Positions 1-6,138 of a DNA stretch of 9,361 nt are shown here, in pieces (the stretch's first letter is position 1; each line of letters starts with the position of its first letter). The notes below the pieces were generated by a model. It saw only the letters and a list, made by a program, of their open reading frames with translations. It was not told the DNA's origin and did not search any database. The position numbers and the translations under genes were made by a program. The stretch is from Porphyromonadaceae bacterium UBA7042. GTDB lineage: Bacteria > Bacteroidota > Bacteroidia > Bacteroidales > Muribaculaceae. Where the stretch lies: positions 1 to 9,361 of the forward strand of contig DLAR01000047.1 of the NCBI GenBank assembly GCA_002494015.1, in the 5' to 3' direction.

Positions 1-13
1 CGGGATTTTTATA

Positions 14-21
14 TAGATTTG
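14..21 (+). promoter_or_regulatory. -7 promoter element upstream of bcp
   Basis: TAGATTTG is a perfect match to the Bacteroidota -7 consensus TAnnTTTG and is followed by C. It lies 39 bases before the bcp start codon, so the mRNA would have a leader of roughly 35 bases. The matching -33 TTTG would fall just before the window begins and cannot be seen. Confidence 0.6.
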
Positions 22-60
22 CAGCAGATGTTTACATATTTATATATAATTGGTTGAATT

Positions 61-513
61 ATGAAAATCGGAGACAAAATTCCCGAGATACTCGGGGTCG
101 GCATGGATGGAGCTGTCGTAAAGGCTGATGATTTTGCCGGGAAACCGCTGGTTGTTTATTTTTATCCCAAGGACAATACTCCGGGTTGCACTGCCGAGGC
201 GTGCTCGTTGCGCGATGGAGATGCGGAGTTACGCGAGATGGGGTACACGGTCATTGGTATCAGCAAGGATTCGGTGGCAAGCCACTTGAAATTTGCGGCC
301 AAGCATGAGCTGCCGTTCGTCCTTTTGAGCGATGAGTCTACCGAGGTCAATCAGGCTTTCGGTGTGTGGCAGAAGAAAAAGATGGCGGGACGCGAGTACA
401 TGGGTACCGTGCGGACAACTTTCGTTACCGATGCCGACCATCGGATAACCCACATTATTAATAAAGTGAACACCAAGGATGCCGCCGGGCAGCTTATCGG
501 CCTGCTGAAGTAA
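61..513 (+). CDS. bcp: Thioredoxin-dependent peroxiredoxin, Bcp/PrxQ type
   Basis: This 150-residue cytoplasmic protein is a Bcp/PrxQ peroxiredoxin, which reduces hydrogen peroxide and organic hydroperoxides using thioredoxin-delivered electrons. The peroxidatic motif is visible as NTPGCTAEAC at residues 39-48. C43 is the peroxidatic cysteine, C48 is the likely resolving cysteine of the intramolecular disulfide type, and T40 is the active-site threonine. R118 in GTVRTTFV is the conserved arginine that stabilises the thiolate. FYPKDNTPGC and the SLRD that follows C48 are typical of the subfamily, and the length is normal. The start at 61 fits the family N-terminus and lies a short leader downstream of a perfect -7 element. 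No Shine-Dalgarno sequence is visible, as usual in Bacteroidota. The stop codon directly abuts that of the convergent pgeF gene. Confidence 0.96.
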   Translation: MKIGDKIPEILGVGMDGAVVKADDFAGKPLVVYFYPKDNTPGCTAEACSLRDGDAELREMGYTVIGISKDSVASHLKFAAKHELPFVLLSDESTEVNQAFGVWQKKKMAGREYMGTVRTTFVTDADHRITHIINKVNTKDAAGQLIGLLK

Positions 514-1266
514 TCACCCCTTCATCATTATAAAGGTGAAGTTGCGGCCCGACTTTATCCCTGCCGCCCTCGCCGAGAAATAGCGCGACGGGTTGCAGCG
601 GGTGCATGCAGCGGGCAGAACGATGTTGCGTGGCGGGATGCCTTTTCCGGCCAATTTCCACGCTACGAATGCCGGGAGGTCGACATGGGGTTTCGGACCG
701 AAACTGCGGTTTATGAACTGCTCCGGGAAACGGGCGGCAACTTCCTCCCCGACCTCGAAGCATTCGACTCCGATACACGGGCCCATGACGGCGCGGATGT
801 TCCCTGCTGTTGCGCCGAGCTGCGTCATGCAGTCCACGGTGCAGTCGGTTATTCCCGCCACGGCTCCCCGCCATCCGGCATGGGCGGCCGCTATTATGCC
901 GGTCGAGGCATCGGCAAGCACTACCGGGACGCAATCGGCCGTGTTTACGCCTATAAGTACGTCGGTCAGTGTCGTGACAACGGCATCGGCATCGTCGAGG
1001 ACCGACGAATCGGCCGGTAACCGGTCGATGACTGCGACCCGGGTGCCGTGGGTCTGCCTCGGCACGATTATGTCGGCTGTTTCGATACCGGCCCATCGGG
1101 CGAGGCTCTTGCGGGCGGTTTCGACACGGGCCGGAGAGTCGCCGGTATAATGGCATAGCGAGAAACCCGCGTAGGGGTCACTCGCGTCAGTGACATCACC
1201 CCGGCGGGCACTGCCCGCGAGGATGGAATCAGGAAAGTCAAATGTGTCGATACACGGTGTCTGCAT
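514..1266 (-). CDS. pgeF: Laccase-domain purine nucleoside phosphorylase / PgeF (YfiH family)
   Basis: The 250-residue product belongs to the YfiH/YlmD (DUF152) multicopper-polyphenol-oxidase-like family. Members act as purine nucleoside phosphorylases with adenosine deaminase activity, and E. coli PgeF also affects peptidoglycan precursor fidelity. Which role applies here is not shown by the sequence. Family motifs appear in order: PRQTHG (H73), NTADCVP (C112), AHAGWRG (H129), MGPCIG, and CTRCNPSRYFSAR near the C-terminus (residues 221-233). The conserved His/Cys/His set forms the metal-binding active site. The open frame extends 43 codons further upstream, but that part is unlike the family and crosses the promoter. 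I therefore place the start at 1266, just below a perfect -7 element, which leaves a leader of only a few bases. The gene is convergent with bcp and divergent from the exported protein gene at 1352. Confidence 0.93.
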   Translation of the reverse strand: MQTPCIDTFDFPDSILAGSARRGDVTDASDPYAGFSLCHYTGDSPARVETARKSLARWAGIETADIIVPRQTHGTRVAVIDRLPADSSVLDDADAVVTTLTDVLIGVNTADCVPVVLADASTGIIAAAHAGWRGAVAGITDCTVDCMTQLGATAGNIRAVMGPCIGVECFEVGEEVAARFPEQFINRSFGPKPHVDLPAFVAWKLAGKGIPPRNIVLPAACTRCNPSRYFSARAAGIKSGRNFTFIMMKG

Positions 1267-1277
1267 AATTCGGTCTG

Positions 1278-1309
1278 CAAATTTACAACAACTCCGCGAC
1301 CGGTGCAAC
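1278..1309 (-). promoter_or_regulatory. Promoter of pgeF
   Basis: Read on the minus strand, TAAATTTG (1285 down to 1278) perfectly matches TAnnTTTG and is followed by C. GTTG (1309 down to 1306) lies 20 bases upstream and matches the -33 TTTG at three of four positions. The predicted transcription start is only about 5-8 bases before the pgeF ATG. The element overlaps the divergent promoter of the next gene. Confidence 0.55.
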
Positions 1310-1313
1310 TTTG
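1282..1313 (+). promoter_or_regulatory. Probable promoter of the exported barrel protein gene
   Basis: CAACTTTG at 1306-1313 matches TAnnTTTG except for the first base and is followed by C. TTTA at 1282-1285 lies 20 bases upstream and matches the -33 TTTG except for the last base. The predicted leader is about 35 bases. Both elements overlap the pgeF promoter elements on the other strand. It is weaker than the pgeF promoter by consensus match. Confidence 0.4.
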
Positions 1314-1351
1314 CCGCCTCAACAAATGTTATAACAACAAACCTCTTGATT

Positions 1352-2029
1352 ATGAAATTATTTAAGCACATTTGCCTGACTGTCCTGTGCTGCATGGCCG
1401 CGGGGGCTGCTTCGGCGCAGTATTATGAAATCGCCAATCGTCTCCCCGGTCTGCTGTCACCGGCTTTGTCAGGGTCGCTGAACTATAAAGGCTTTGTCGA
1501 ATTGTCGGGGGTGGCCGGCCTTGGCGACAACCGCGCCAATTTTGTCGGCGTCTCTACGTCTCAGGGATTCCGGTATGCCTCGTGGTTTTTCATGGGAGTC
1601 GGTATGGGGATAGATGTCGCGATGGCACAACGTGATGACGGTTTGAGCGATTTGCCGCCCGACCAGCAGCCATGGTACTATCAACGCTCGTCAAGCTCCA
1701 CCAAGGCTATGCTCCCGATTTTTTCTGATTTCCGGTTCAATATCGGGCCGGAAAGCGGCACATCGTGCTATATCGACTTGAAAGTGGGTGCGGCATGGTT
1801 TCTTGGCGACAGCTATTTTGCATTGCGTGATGCCCGCATGGGGCGTGGCGCGCAGTTTTACTTCAAGCCGTCGATAGGAATCAGAGTCCCTGTCAATGCG
1901 CAGAATCCACGGCAGGCGTTCAACTTCGGCATTACCTACCAGCTGATAACCTCGGGCAATAATTATAGCCGTTACGGTAATTCGGTGACGCTTAACTCGA
2001 TCGGCGCGTCAATCAGCTACGAATGGTGA
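1352..2029 (+). CDS. Exported protein of unknown function, probable outer-membrane beta-barrel
   Basis: I do not recognise this 225-residue protein. It begins with a clear signal peptide: MKLFKH, a hydrophobic core to about residue 20, and a likely cleavage after ASA at residue 22, leaving mature QYYEIANR. There is no convincing lipobox. The mature part has short segments of alternating polar and hydrophobic or aromatic residues, many glycines, and ends in SISYEW. A terminal aromatic residue is the usual C-terminal signal of outer-membrane barrels. The size would suit a barrel of about eight to ten strands, but strand count is an inference. The frame continues upstream to 1190 without a stop, but that part overlaps the pgeF coding region and promoter and lacks a signal peptide, so 1352 is the preferred start. 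No obvious terminator follows in the 116 bases before the kinase gene. Confidence 0.85.
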   Translation: MKLFKHICLTVLCCMAAGAASAQYYEIANRLPGLLSPALSGSLNYKGFVELSGVAGLGDNRANFVGVSTSQGFRYASWFFMGVGMGIDVAMAQRDDGLSDLPPDQQPWYYQRSSSSTKAMLPIFSDFRFNIGPESGTSCYIDLKVGAAWFLGDSYFALRDARMGRGAQFYFKPSIGIRVPVNAQNPRQAFNFGITYQLITSGNNYSRYGNSVTLNSIGASISYEW

Positions 2030-2145
2030 AATCACGAATGCCTGAATATGGCTCCTAAAAGCATCGGTTTTGTCGTTTTTTCAGCAACTGAGAGATAATG
2101 TCGAATTTTATGCCTAACTTCGCGGGTTGATTAGACTTATCTTGC

Positions 2146-3024
2146 ATGAAGAAATACGATATTTGCTGCGTGGGTCACATCACGCTTGACAAAATTGTGA
2201 CACCGAAACAGACTGTATATATGCCGGGAGGCACGTCATTTTACTTTGCTCACGGCATCAGCTGCCTGAATCCCTCTGATTTCCTCCTTGTGACGGCACT
2301 TGCCGAAAGCGAGATGAAGGCAGTCGAGGATATCCGCGCCAAGGGTGTGGAGGTCAAGGTGTTGCCGAGTCGAAACTCGGTGTATTTTGAAAACACCTAC
2401 GGTGAAAATCAAAACAACCGCACACAGCGCGTCCTTGCCAAGGCTGACCCATTTACGGTCGAGGGCCTGAAAGATGTGGATGCCAAGATTTACCATCTCG
2501 GCAGTCTGCTTGCCGATGATTTCCCGCTTGACGTGATAAAATGTCTGTCGGCAAAAGGTGTCGTGTCGGTCGATGCTCAGGGTTATCTCCGCGAAGTGCG
2601 CGGTGACAAAGTGTTTCCGGTCGACTGGGAGGAGAAGCGCGAGGCATTGAAGTATATCACGATACTGAAAGCCAACGAGCATGAAAGCGAAGTCCTGACA
2701 GGCGAGACCGACCCCTACAAGGCCGCGCGGATTCTTGCCGACTGGGGTGTGAAAGAGGTGTTGCTTACTCTTGGCAGCGAAGGGTCCCTTATCTATGCCG
2801 GCGGGGAATACTATGAAATTCCGGCATTTGAACCTGACGAAGTTGTCGATGCGACAGGCTGCGGCGACACCTATATGACCGGCTTTCTATATATGCGCAA
2901 CAAGGGCGCGTCCTATCGCGAAGCGGGAGCATTTGCGGCTGCGATGTGCACGATCAAGCTCGGAGCCTCGGGCCCGTTCAGCGCCTCGGAAAAAGAAGTG
3001 GAGCGGATAACAAATAAGAAATAA
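2146..3024 (+). CDS. PfkB-family carbohydrate kinase, substrate unknown
   Basis: This 292-residue cytoplasmic protein is a ribokinase/PfkB-fold kinase that transfers the ATP gamma-phosphate to a sugar-like alcohol. The first family signature is the di-glycine in MPGGTSFYF (residues 26-34). The second is VVDATGCGDTYMTGF (residues 233-247), with D241 as the catalytic base and the GCGD anion hole. KANEHE (175-180) supplies the N-x-x-E magnesium/ATP motif, and LTLGSEGSLIY (207-217) is the usual strand before the nucleotide site. The length is typical. The N-terminus (CCVGHITLDKI) is shorter before the GG motif than in ribokinase. The substrate cannot be read from the sequence: sugars, nucleosides or inositol are all possible in this family. 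Its convergent neighbours are ino1 and a FucP-like transporter, which makes a cyclitol or sugar plausible. The gene ends inside the left arm of the long inverted repeat. Confidence 0.9.
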   Translation: MKKYDICCVGHITLDKIVTPKQTVYMPGGTSFYFAHGISCLNPSDFLLVTALAESEMKAVEDIRAKGVEVKVLPSRNSVYFENTYGENQNNRTQRVLAKADPFTVEGLKDVDAKIYHLGSLLADDFPLDVIKCLSAKGVVSVDAQGYLREVRGDKVFPVDWEEKREALKYITILKANEHESEVLTGETDPYKAARILADWGVKEVLLTLGSEGSLIYAGGEYYEIPAFEPDEVVDATGCGDTYMTGFLYMRNKGASYREAGAFAAAMCTIKLGASGPFSASEKEVERITNKK

Positions 3025-3120
3025 AAAATAGCAGATAAAAAATAACAAATGCGGACCGGGATGCAGTTGTAAGCTGACCCCGGCCCGCATTTGTTATCTG
3101 TTATTTTTTATTTTTTATTT
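3019..3120. terminator. Bidirectional terminator: 42-bp imperfect inverted repeat
   Basis: Arms at 3019-3060 and 3079-3120 are complementary at 36 of 42 positions around an 18-base loop. The loop-proximal part is GC-rich (AACAAATGCGG next to CCGGG) and the outer part is A/T-rich. Each strand's hairpin is therefore followed by a T-rich tract, as expected for an intrinsic terminator working in both directions. The arms contain the final codons and stop of both the kinase gene (+) and the transporter gene (-). One GC-stem mismatch (A-C at 3055 on the + transcript) becomes a G-U pair on the minus transcript. Confidence 0.85.
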
Positions 3121-4331
3121 GATTTATGCGCGTAGAGGAGGACAAAGGCGTAGCCGATGCAGGGGACGATAAAGGCGGTGGACATAGATGTGGCATCGGC
3201 GGCCATTCCCATGAGAAGGCATCCCACCGCGCCCCCAATTGGCGACATCATCAGTATCGAGGCGGCAATCTTGGTGGCGGTATTGCTGAGGCCGCGGATG
3301 GTGATGGCAAAAATTGTCGGGAACATGATGGCCTCGAAGGCATAGCACATAAATAGTCCTGCGCGCGAAACGATTCCTATATTGAGGGCCACGAGTGCCG
3401 AGCCGATGACGGTCATCACACCGCAGAGCAGCAGCACTTTCTCGGCGGCGATGCGGCTCATCACCCAGCTGCCTGCAACGCGTGCAAGCATGAACAGACC
3501 GAGGCCGCCCACTGACAGCACGGCGGCTCCCTGTTGCGGGGTCATCCACCCGTCGGCGGTGACATAGTTGATGAAAAAGCTGTTGATTGATATTTCGGAA
3601 ATTTCGTAGCAGAACAGGGCGAGAAGACCCAGCATGAAATGCTTGTTGCCGAGAAGGCGTCCTATAATCGCGCCCGAGCCTTTTGCCTCGGCTGCGTCAT
3701 CAGCCGCAGACAGGGCCTTGTCGTCGTTGATTTCGGGGAGCCTGACTCGGGTGAACATCAAGGCGACAAAAAGAACGACTGCTCCCATGATGGAATAGGG
3801 GATGGCGACGTTTGACTCTCCGTTTTCGGTAAATAGCAACTGCCCGACGATTACCGGGGCAAGTATGCAGCCCAGTCCGTTGAACGACTGGGCGAGATTG
3901 AGGCGGCTTGCGGCTGTGGCGCGGTCGCCCAGCTCGGTGACATAGGGGTTGGCGGCCGCTTCAAGCACTACGAGGCCGCAACCGATTATAAAGAGTGAGA
4001 CAAGGTAGAAGTTAAACGACATGAGGCTTGACCCCGGAATGAACAGCAGCGAGCCGATGCCGAAAAGCAGCAATCCGAAAACCACCCCGCGTCGATAGCC
4101 GAAACGGGTTATGAAAAGTCCCGCCGGGAGTGCCATCAGAAAGTAACCCAGATAGGTCGTGGCCTGAATCATCGCCGAGTGGGTAATGGTAATGTCCAAG
4201 ACATCTTGGAAATGCTTGTTGAGCACGTCGAGAATGGCGCGGGCAAATCCCCACATGAAAAACAGTGACGTGACGAGAATAAACGGGATGACATAGCGTG
4301 GGTCGACGAGTCGACGGGTTACTTTTTTCAT
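3108..4331 (-). CDS. FucP-family MFS sugar transporter (fucose:H+ symporter family)
   Basis: The 407-residue inner-membrane protein has the MFS pattern of about twelve hydrophobic helices, with a polar central loop near residues 200-228 between the two halves. It belongs to the fucose:H+ symporter (FHS) group that includes E. coli FucP and the glucose/galactose transporters. Evidence is LEAAANPYVTELG (residues 123-135), where E124 aligns with the proton-coupling Glu135 of FucP. ILDVLNKHFQ (33-42) carries D35, which aligns with FucP Asp46. The C-terminal half contains EAIMFPTIFAITIRGL (333-348) and a following TKIAASILMMSPIGGA segment, both family hallmarks. The substrate is probably a sugar or related polyol but is not determined. 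The gene follows ino1 by 83 bases on the same strand with no visible promoter between, so co-transcription is likely. Its last codons lie in the long inverted repeat. Confidence 0.9.
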   Translation of the reverse strand: MKKVTRRLVDPRYVIPFILVTSLFFMWGFARAILDVLNKHFQDVLDITITHSAMIQATTYLGYFLMALPAGLFITRFGYRRGVVFGLLLFGIGSLLFIPGSSLMSFNFYLVSLFIIGCGLVVLEAAANPYVTELGDRATAASRLNLAQSFNGLGCILAPVIVGQLLFTENGESNVAIPYSIMGAVVLFVALMFTRVRLPEINDDKALSAADDAAEAKGSGAIIGRLLGNKHFMLGLLALFCYEISEISINSFFINYVTADGWMTPQQGAAVLSVGGLGLFMLARVAGSWVMSRIAAEKVLLLCGVMTVIGSALVALNIGIVSRAGLFMCYAFEAIMFPTIFAITIRGLSNTATKIAASILMMSPIGGAVGCLLMGMAADATSMSTAFIVPCIGYAFVLLYAHKSNKK

Positions 4332-4361
4332 AAGAATGATGTTGTTTATTTACATGATAAG

Positions 4362-4389
4362 GGGGAGAAACCTGTTAAGGTCCCTCCCC
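4362..4389 (-). promoter_or_regulatory. Hairpin between ino1 and the transporter gene
   Basis: In the minus-strand transcript, GGGGAGGGACCT and AGGTTTCTCCCC pair over 12 continuous positions (two of them G-U) around a TAAC tetraloop. The opposite strand would have two A-C mismatches. No U-run follows immediately (next is CCTTATC), so it is a poor intrinsic terminator. It is better explained as an RNA-stability, processing or attenuation element between two co-transcribed genes. Confidence 0.6.
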
Positions 4390-4414
4390 GTTATTGAGTT
4401 ATCGCAATTGATTA

Positions 4415-5722
4415 TCAGTCGATTTCCTCGTCGGCCTCATAACCGCCCATCTCGCGGATGGCGTTTTTCAGCATGGTGTATTGCTGATAGAGGTTATTGA
4501 CGGGGATTTCGCCCTTGGTGTAGTCGTGCATCGGGCTCTTGAGGTAGAAGCTGAGCCAGCGCTGGATTCCGTGGCGGCCTGCACGGGCGGCGAGGTCGCT
4601 CAGCAGGACGAGGTCGAGACACAGGGGAGCGGCAAGGATTGAATCGCGACACAGGAAGTTAATCTTAATCTGCATGGGATAACCCATCCAGCCGAAGATG
4701 TCGATGTTGTCCCATCCCTCCTTGTTATCGTTGCGCGGGGGATAGTAGTTGATTCTCACCTTGTGATAGTAGTCGGTGTAGAGGTCGGGCTGGTTCTCGG
4801 GAACGAGGATTGACTCCAAAGTCGAGAGCTTGGAAACCTCTTTGGTGCGGAAGTTGGCGGGTTCGTCAAGCACGAGGCCGTCACGGTTGCCGAGGATGTT
4901 GGTAGAGAACCATCCGCTCAGGCCGAGGCAGCGGGTTCCGATGATGGGGGCGAAACCTGACTTGACGAGGGTCTGGCCGGTCTTGAAGTCCTTGCCTGAG
5001 ATAGGCATGCCGGTCTTTTCGCTGAGTTCCCACATTGCCGGGATGTCGACAGTGGTGTTGGGTGCGCCCATGATGAAGGGTGCGCCTTCTGACAGGGCGG
5101 CATAGGCATAGCACATCGAGGGAGCGATATTCTCCTTGTCGTCAGCCTTCATTGCGGCTTCGAGGTCAGCGAGGGTGTTGTGAACCTTCTCGTTGACGGG
5201 GACATAAACCTCGGTTGAGGCGGCCCAAAGCACAACCATGCGCTCGACACCGGTTTCTTTCTTGAAGTTGCGGATGTCTTCGCGGATCTGCTCGGTCATG
5301 TCCCAGCGGTCTTTGGCAGTCTTGACATTGTCGCCGTCGAGGCGCGAAGCGTAATTCTTGTCAAAAGCAGCCTTCATGGGGACGATGTTTACCAGCTCGT
5401 CCTTTACGGGGTTGATGTCTTTCTCTTTGAGCACCTCGCAGTTGACGGCACTCTCGTAAGCGTTCTGAGGGTAAACGTCCCATGCGCCGAAAACGATGTC
5501 GTTCAGGTCGGCAATGGGAACTATTTCGTTATAGGGGAGATATTTCTTTTCAGCACCGCGGCCGACACGGATTTTGTCATATTGTGTCATCGAACCCACA
5601 GGCTTGGAAAGACCTTTGCGGGTCATCAATACGCCTGTGATAAAAGTCGAGCTGACAGCTCCGAGGCCCACGACGAGTACGCCGAGTTTGCCGGTAGCGG
5701 GTTTTACATTGGTTTCTTTCAT
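4415..5722 (-). CDS. ino1: Myo-inositol-1-phosphate synthase (inositol-3-phosphate synthase)
   Basis: This 435-residue cytoplasmic enzyme converts glucose 6-phosphate to 1L-myo-inositol 1-phosphate with NAD+ as a recycled cofactor. It is the entry point to inositol phosphates and inositol lipids. The N-terminal Rossmann motif is VVGLGAVSSTFITG (residues 17-30). GAPNTTVDIPAMWE (219-232) and SGKDFKTGQT (242-251) are the conserved synthase core, the latter with active-site lysines K244 and K247. GLSGWFSTNILGNRDG (267-282) and GWMGYPMQIKINFLCRDS (344-361) are further family blocks, and DLVLLSDLAARAG (370-382) lies near the C-terminus. The length fits the bacterial form related to the eukaryotic enzyme. 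The start at 5722 is followed closely by the glycine-rich motif and preceded by an A-rich leader. It appears to be the first gene of a two-gene unit with the downstream transporter. No other inositol-lipid gene is visible in the window. Confidence 0.95.
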   Translation of the reverse strand: MKETNVKPATGKLGVLVVGLGAVSSTFITGVLMTRKGLSKPVGSMTQYDKIRVGRGAEKKYLPYNEIVPIADLNDIVFGAWDVYPQNAYESAVNCEVLKEKDINPVKDELVNIVPMKAAFDKNYASRLDGDNVKTAKDRWDMTEQIREDIRNFKKETGVERMVVLWAASTEVYVPVNEKVHNTLADLEAAMKADDKENIAPSMCYAYAALSEGAPFIMGAPNTTVDIPAMWELSEKTGMPISGKDFKTGQTLVKSGFAPIIGTRCLGLSGWFSTNILGNRDGLVLDEPANFRTKEVSKLSTLESILVPENQPDLYTDYYHKVRINYYPPRNDNKEGWDNIDIFGWMGYPMQIKINFLCRDSILAAPLCLDLVLLSDLAARAGRHGIQRWLSFYLKSPMHDYTKGEIPVNNLYQQYTMLKNAIREMGGYEADEEID

Positions 5723-5792
5723 TGTTTCGGTTTAATAATGAGATTTTCGTTATTGTTTTGTTTTTGTTGAATCTTATCGGACTTTCGTTAAC

Positions 5793-5819
5793 CCGCGTTG
5801 GGGTTGTCGAAAAACGCGG
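5793..5819 (-). promoter_or_regulatory. Inverted repeat in the ino1 leader
   Basis: CCGCGTT (5793-5799) and AACGCGG (5813-5819) form a perfect 7-bp inverted repeat with a 13-base spacer. It starts directly beside the putative ino1 -7 element. It could be a repressor or activator site at the transcription start, or a hairpin in the 5' end of the mRNA. The sequence does not decide between these. Confidence 0.4.
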
Positions 5820-5849
5820 TAAAAGTACTCCTAATTTTTGAATTGCAAA
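5820..5849 (-). promoter_or_regulatory. Possible ino1 promoter
   Basis: On the minus strand, TTTG (5849 down to 5846) is followed after 18 bases by TACTTTTA (5827 down to 5820). This is the -33 consensus and a -7 element that misses only the final G. The spacing is slightly short. The resulting ino1 leader would be roughly 95 bases and would contain the CCGCGTT/AACGCGG inverted repeat. Confidence 0.4.
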
Positions 5850-6062
5850 ATTATTTTGAGTTTAAAAATCCCTTATTTATACTAAATATAGTCAAAAAAT
5901 AGCCAAATCAGCCAAAATAGGTGAAAAATATATCAAGATTTCGCTCTGTTTGTTTTCTGATGTTAATGAAGTGTGGCGTGTTTTTTACTCGATTTAGTTG
6001 ATTTCCCCGGATTGCAGCCGCTGTGCAACTCCATGTATAACGCGTTACGGTGCGGAAATAAA
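5850..6062. other. Non-coding stretch between ino1 and the C-S lyase gene
   Basis: The whole gap between the ino1 start (5722) and the lyase stop (6243) is 520 bases and holds no plausible gene. Its ino1-proximal part contains the promoter and inverted repeat, and the lyase-proximal part contains two hairpins, all listed separately. The stretch here is A/T-rich to about 5945. It includes a nine-base-spaced direct repeat AGCCAAA (5901-5907 and 5910-5916). A 10-bp palindrome TAACGCGTTA lies at 6038-6047. I see no ORF, tRNA or recognisable RNA gene in it. Confidence 0.6.
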
Positions 6063-6092
6063 AAATGCCGCCCGTTTCAAGACGGCATTTCC
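6056..6092 (-). terminator. Intrinsic terminator downstream of the C-S lyase gene
   Basis: AAATGCCG (6063-6070) and CGGCATTT (6083-6090) form a perfect 8-bp stem with a 12-base loop. Two G-U pairs can extend it on the minus transcript. On the minus strand the stem runs straight into TTTTTTATTT, the U-tract expected of an intrinsic terminator for the gene ending at 6243. The plus strand lacks such a tract (CCGATTAC follows). Confidence 0.7.
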
Positions 6093-6138
6093 GATTACAG
6101 TTTTGTGTGTCTTGAGGCGTTGCAAAACTCAGTGATTA

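Noticed and set aside
494..1156. Long open frames on both strands inside pgeF (494-1156 minus, 593-1150 plus)
   Set aside because: The pgeF frame carries all family motifs; the others are arginine/proline-rich shadows in GC-rich coding sequence.
1190..1351. Upstream in-frame extension of the barrel protein gene
   Set aside because: It would bury the signal peptide 54 residues into the protein and overlaps the start and promoter of pgeF.
2137..2144. TTATCTTG as a -7 element directly before the kinase ATG
   Set aside because: It matches the consensus poorly, has no -33 partner, and would start transcription inside the coding sequence.
2030..2145. Terminator after the barrel protein gene
   Set aside because: T-rich tracts are present but I found no stem longer than about four bases ahead of them.
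5901..5916. AGCCAAA direct repeats as a CRISPR or iteron array
   Set aside because: There are only two seven-base copies in A/T-rich sequence; too few and too short to support an array or origin.
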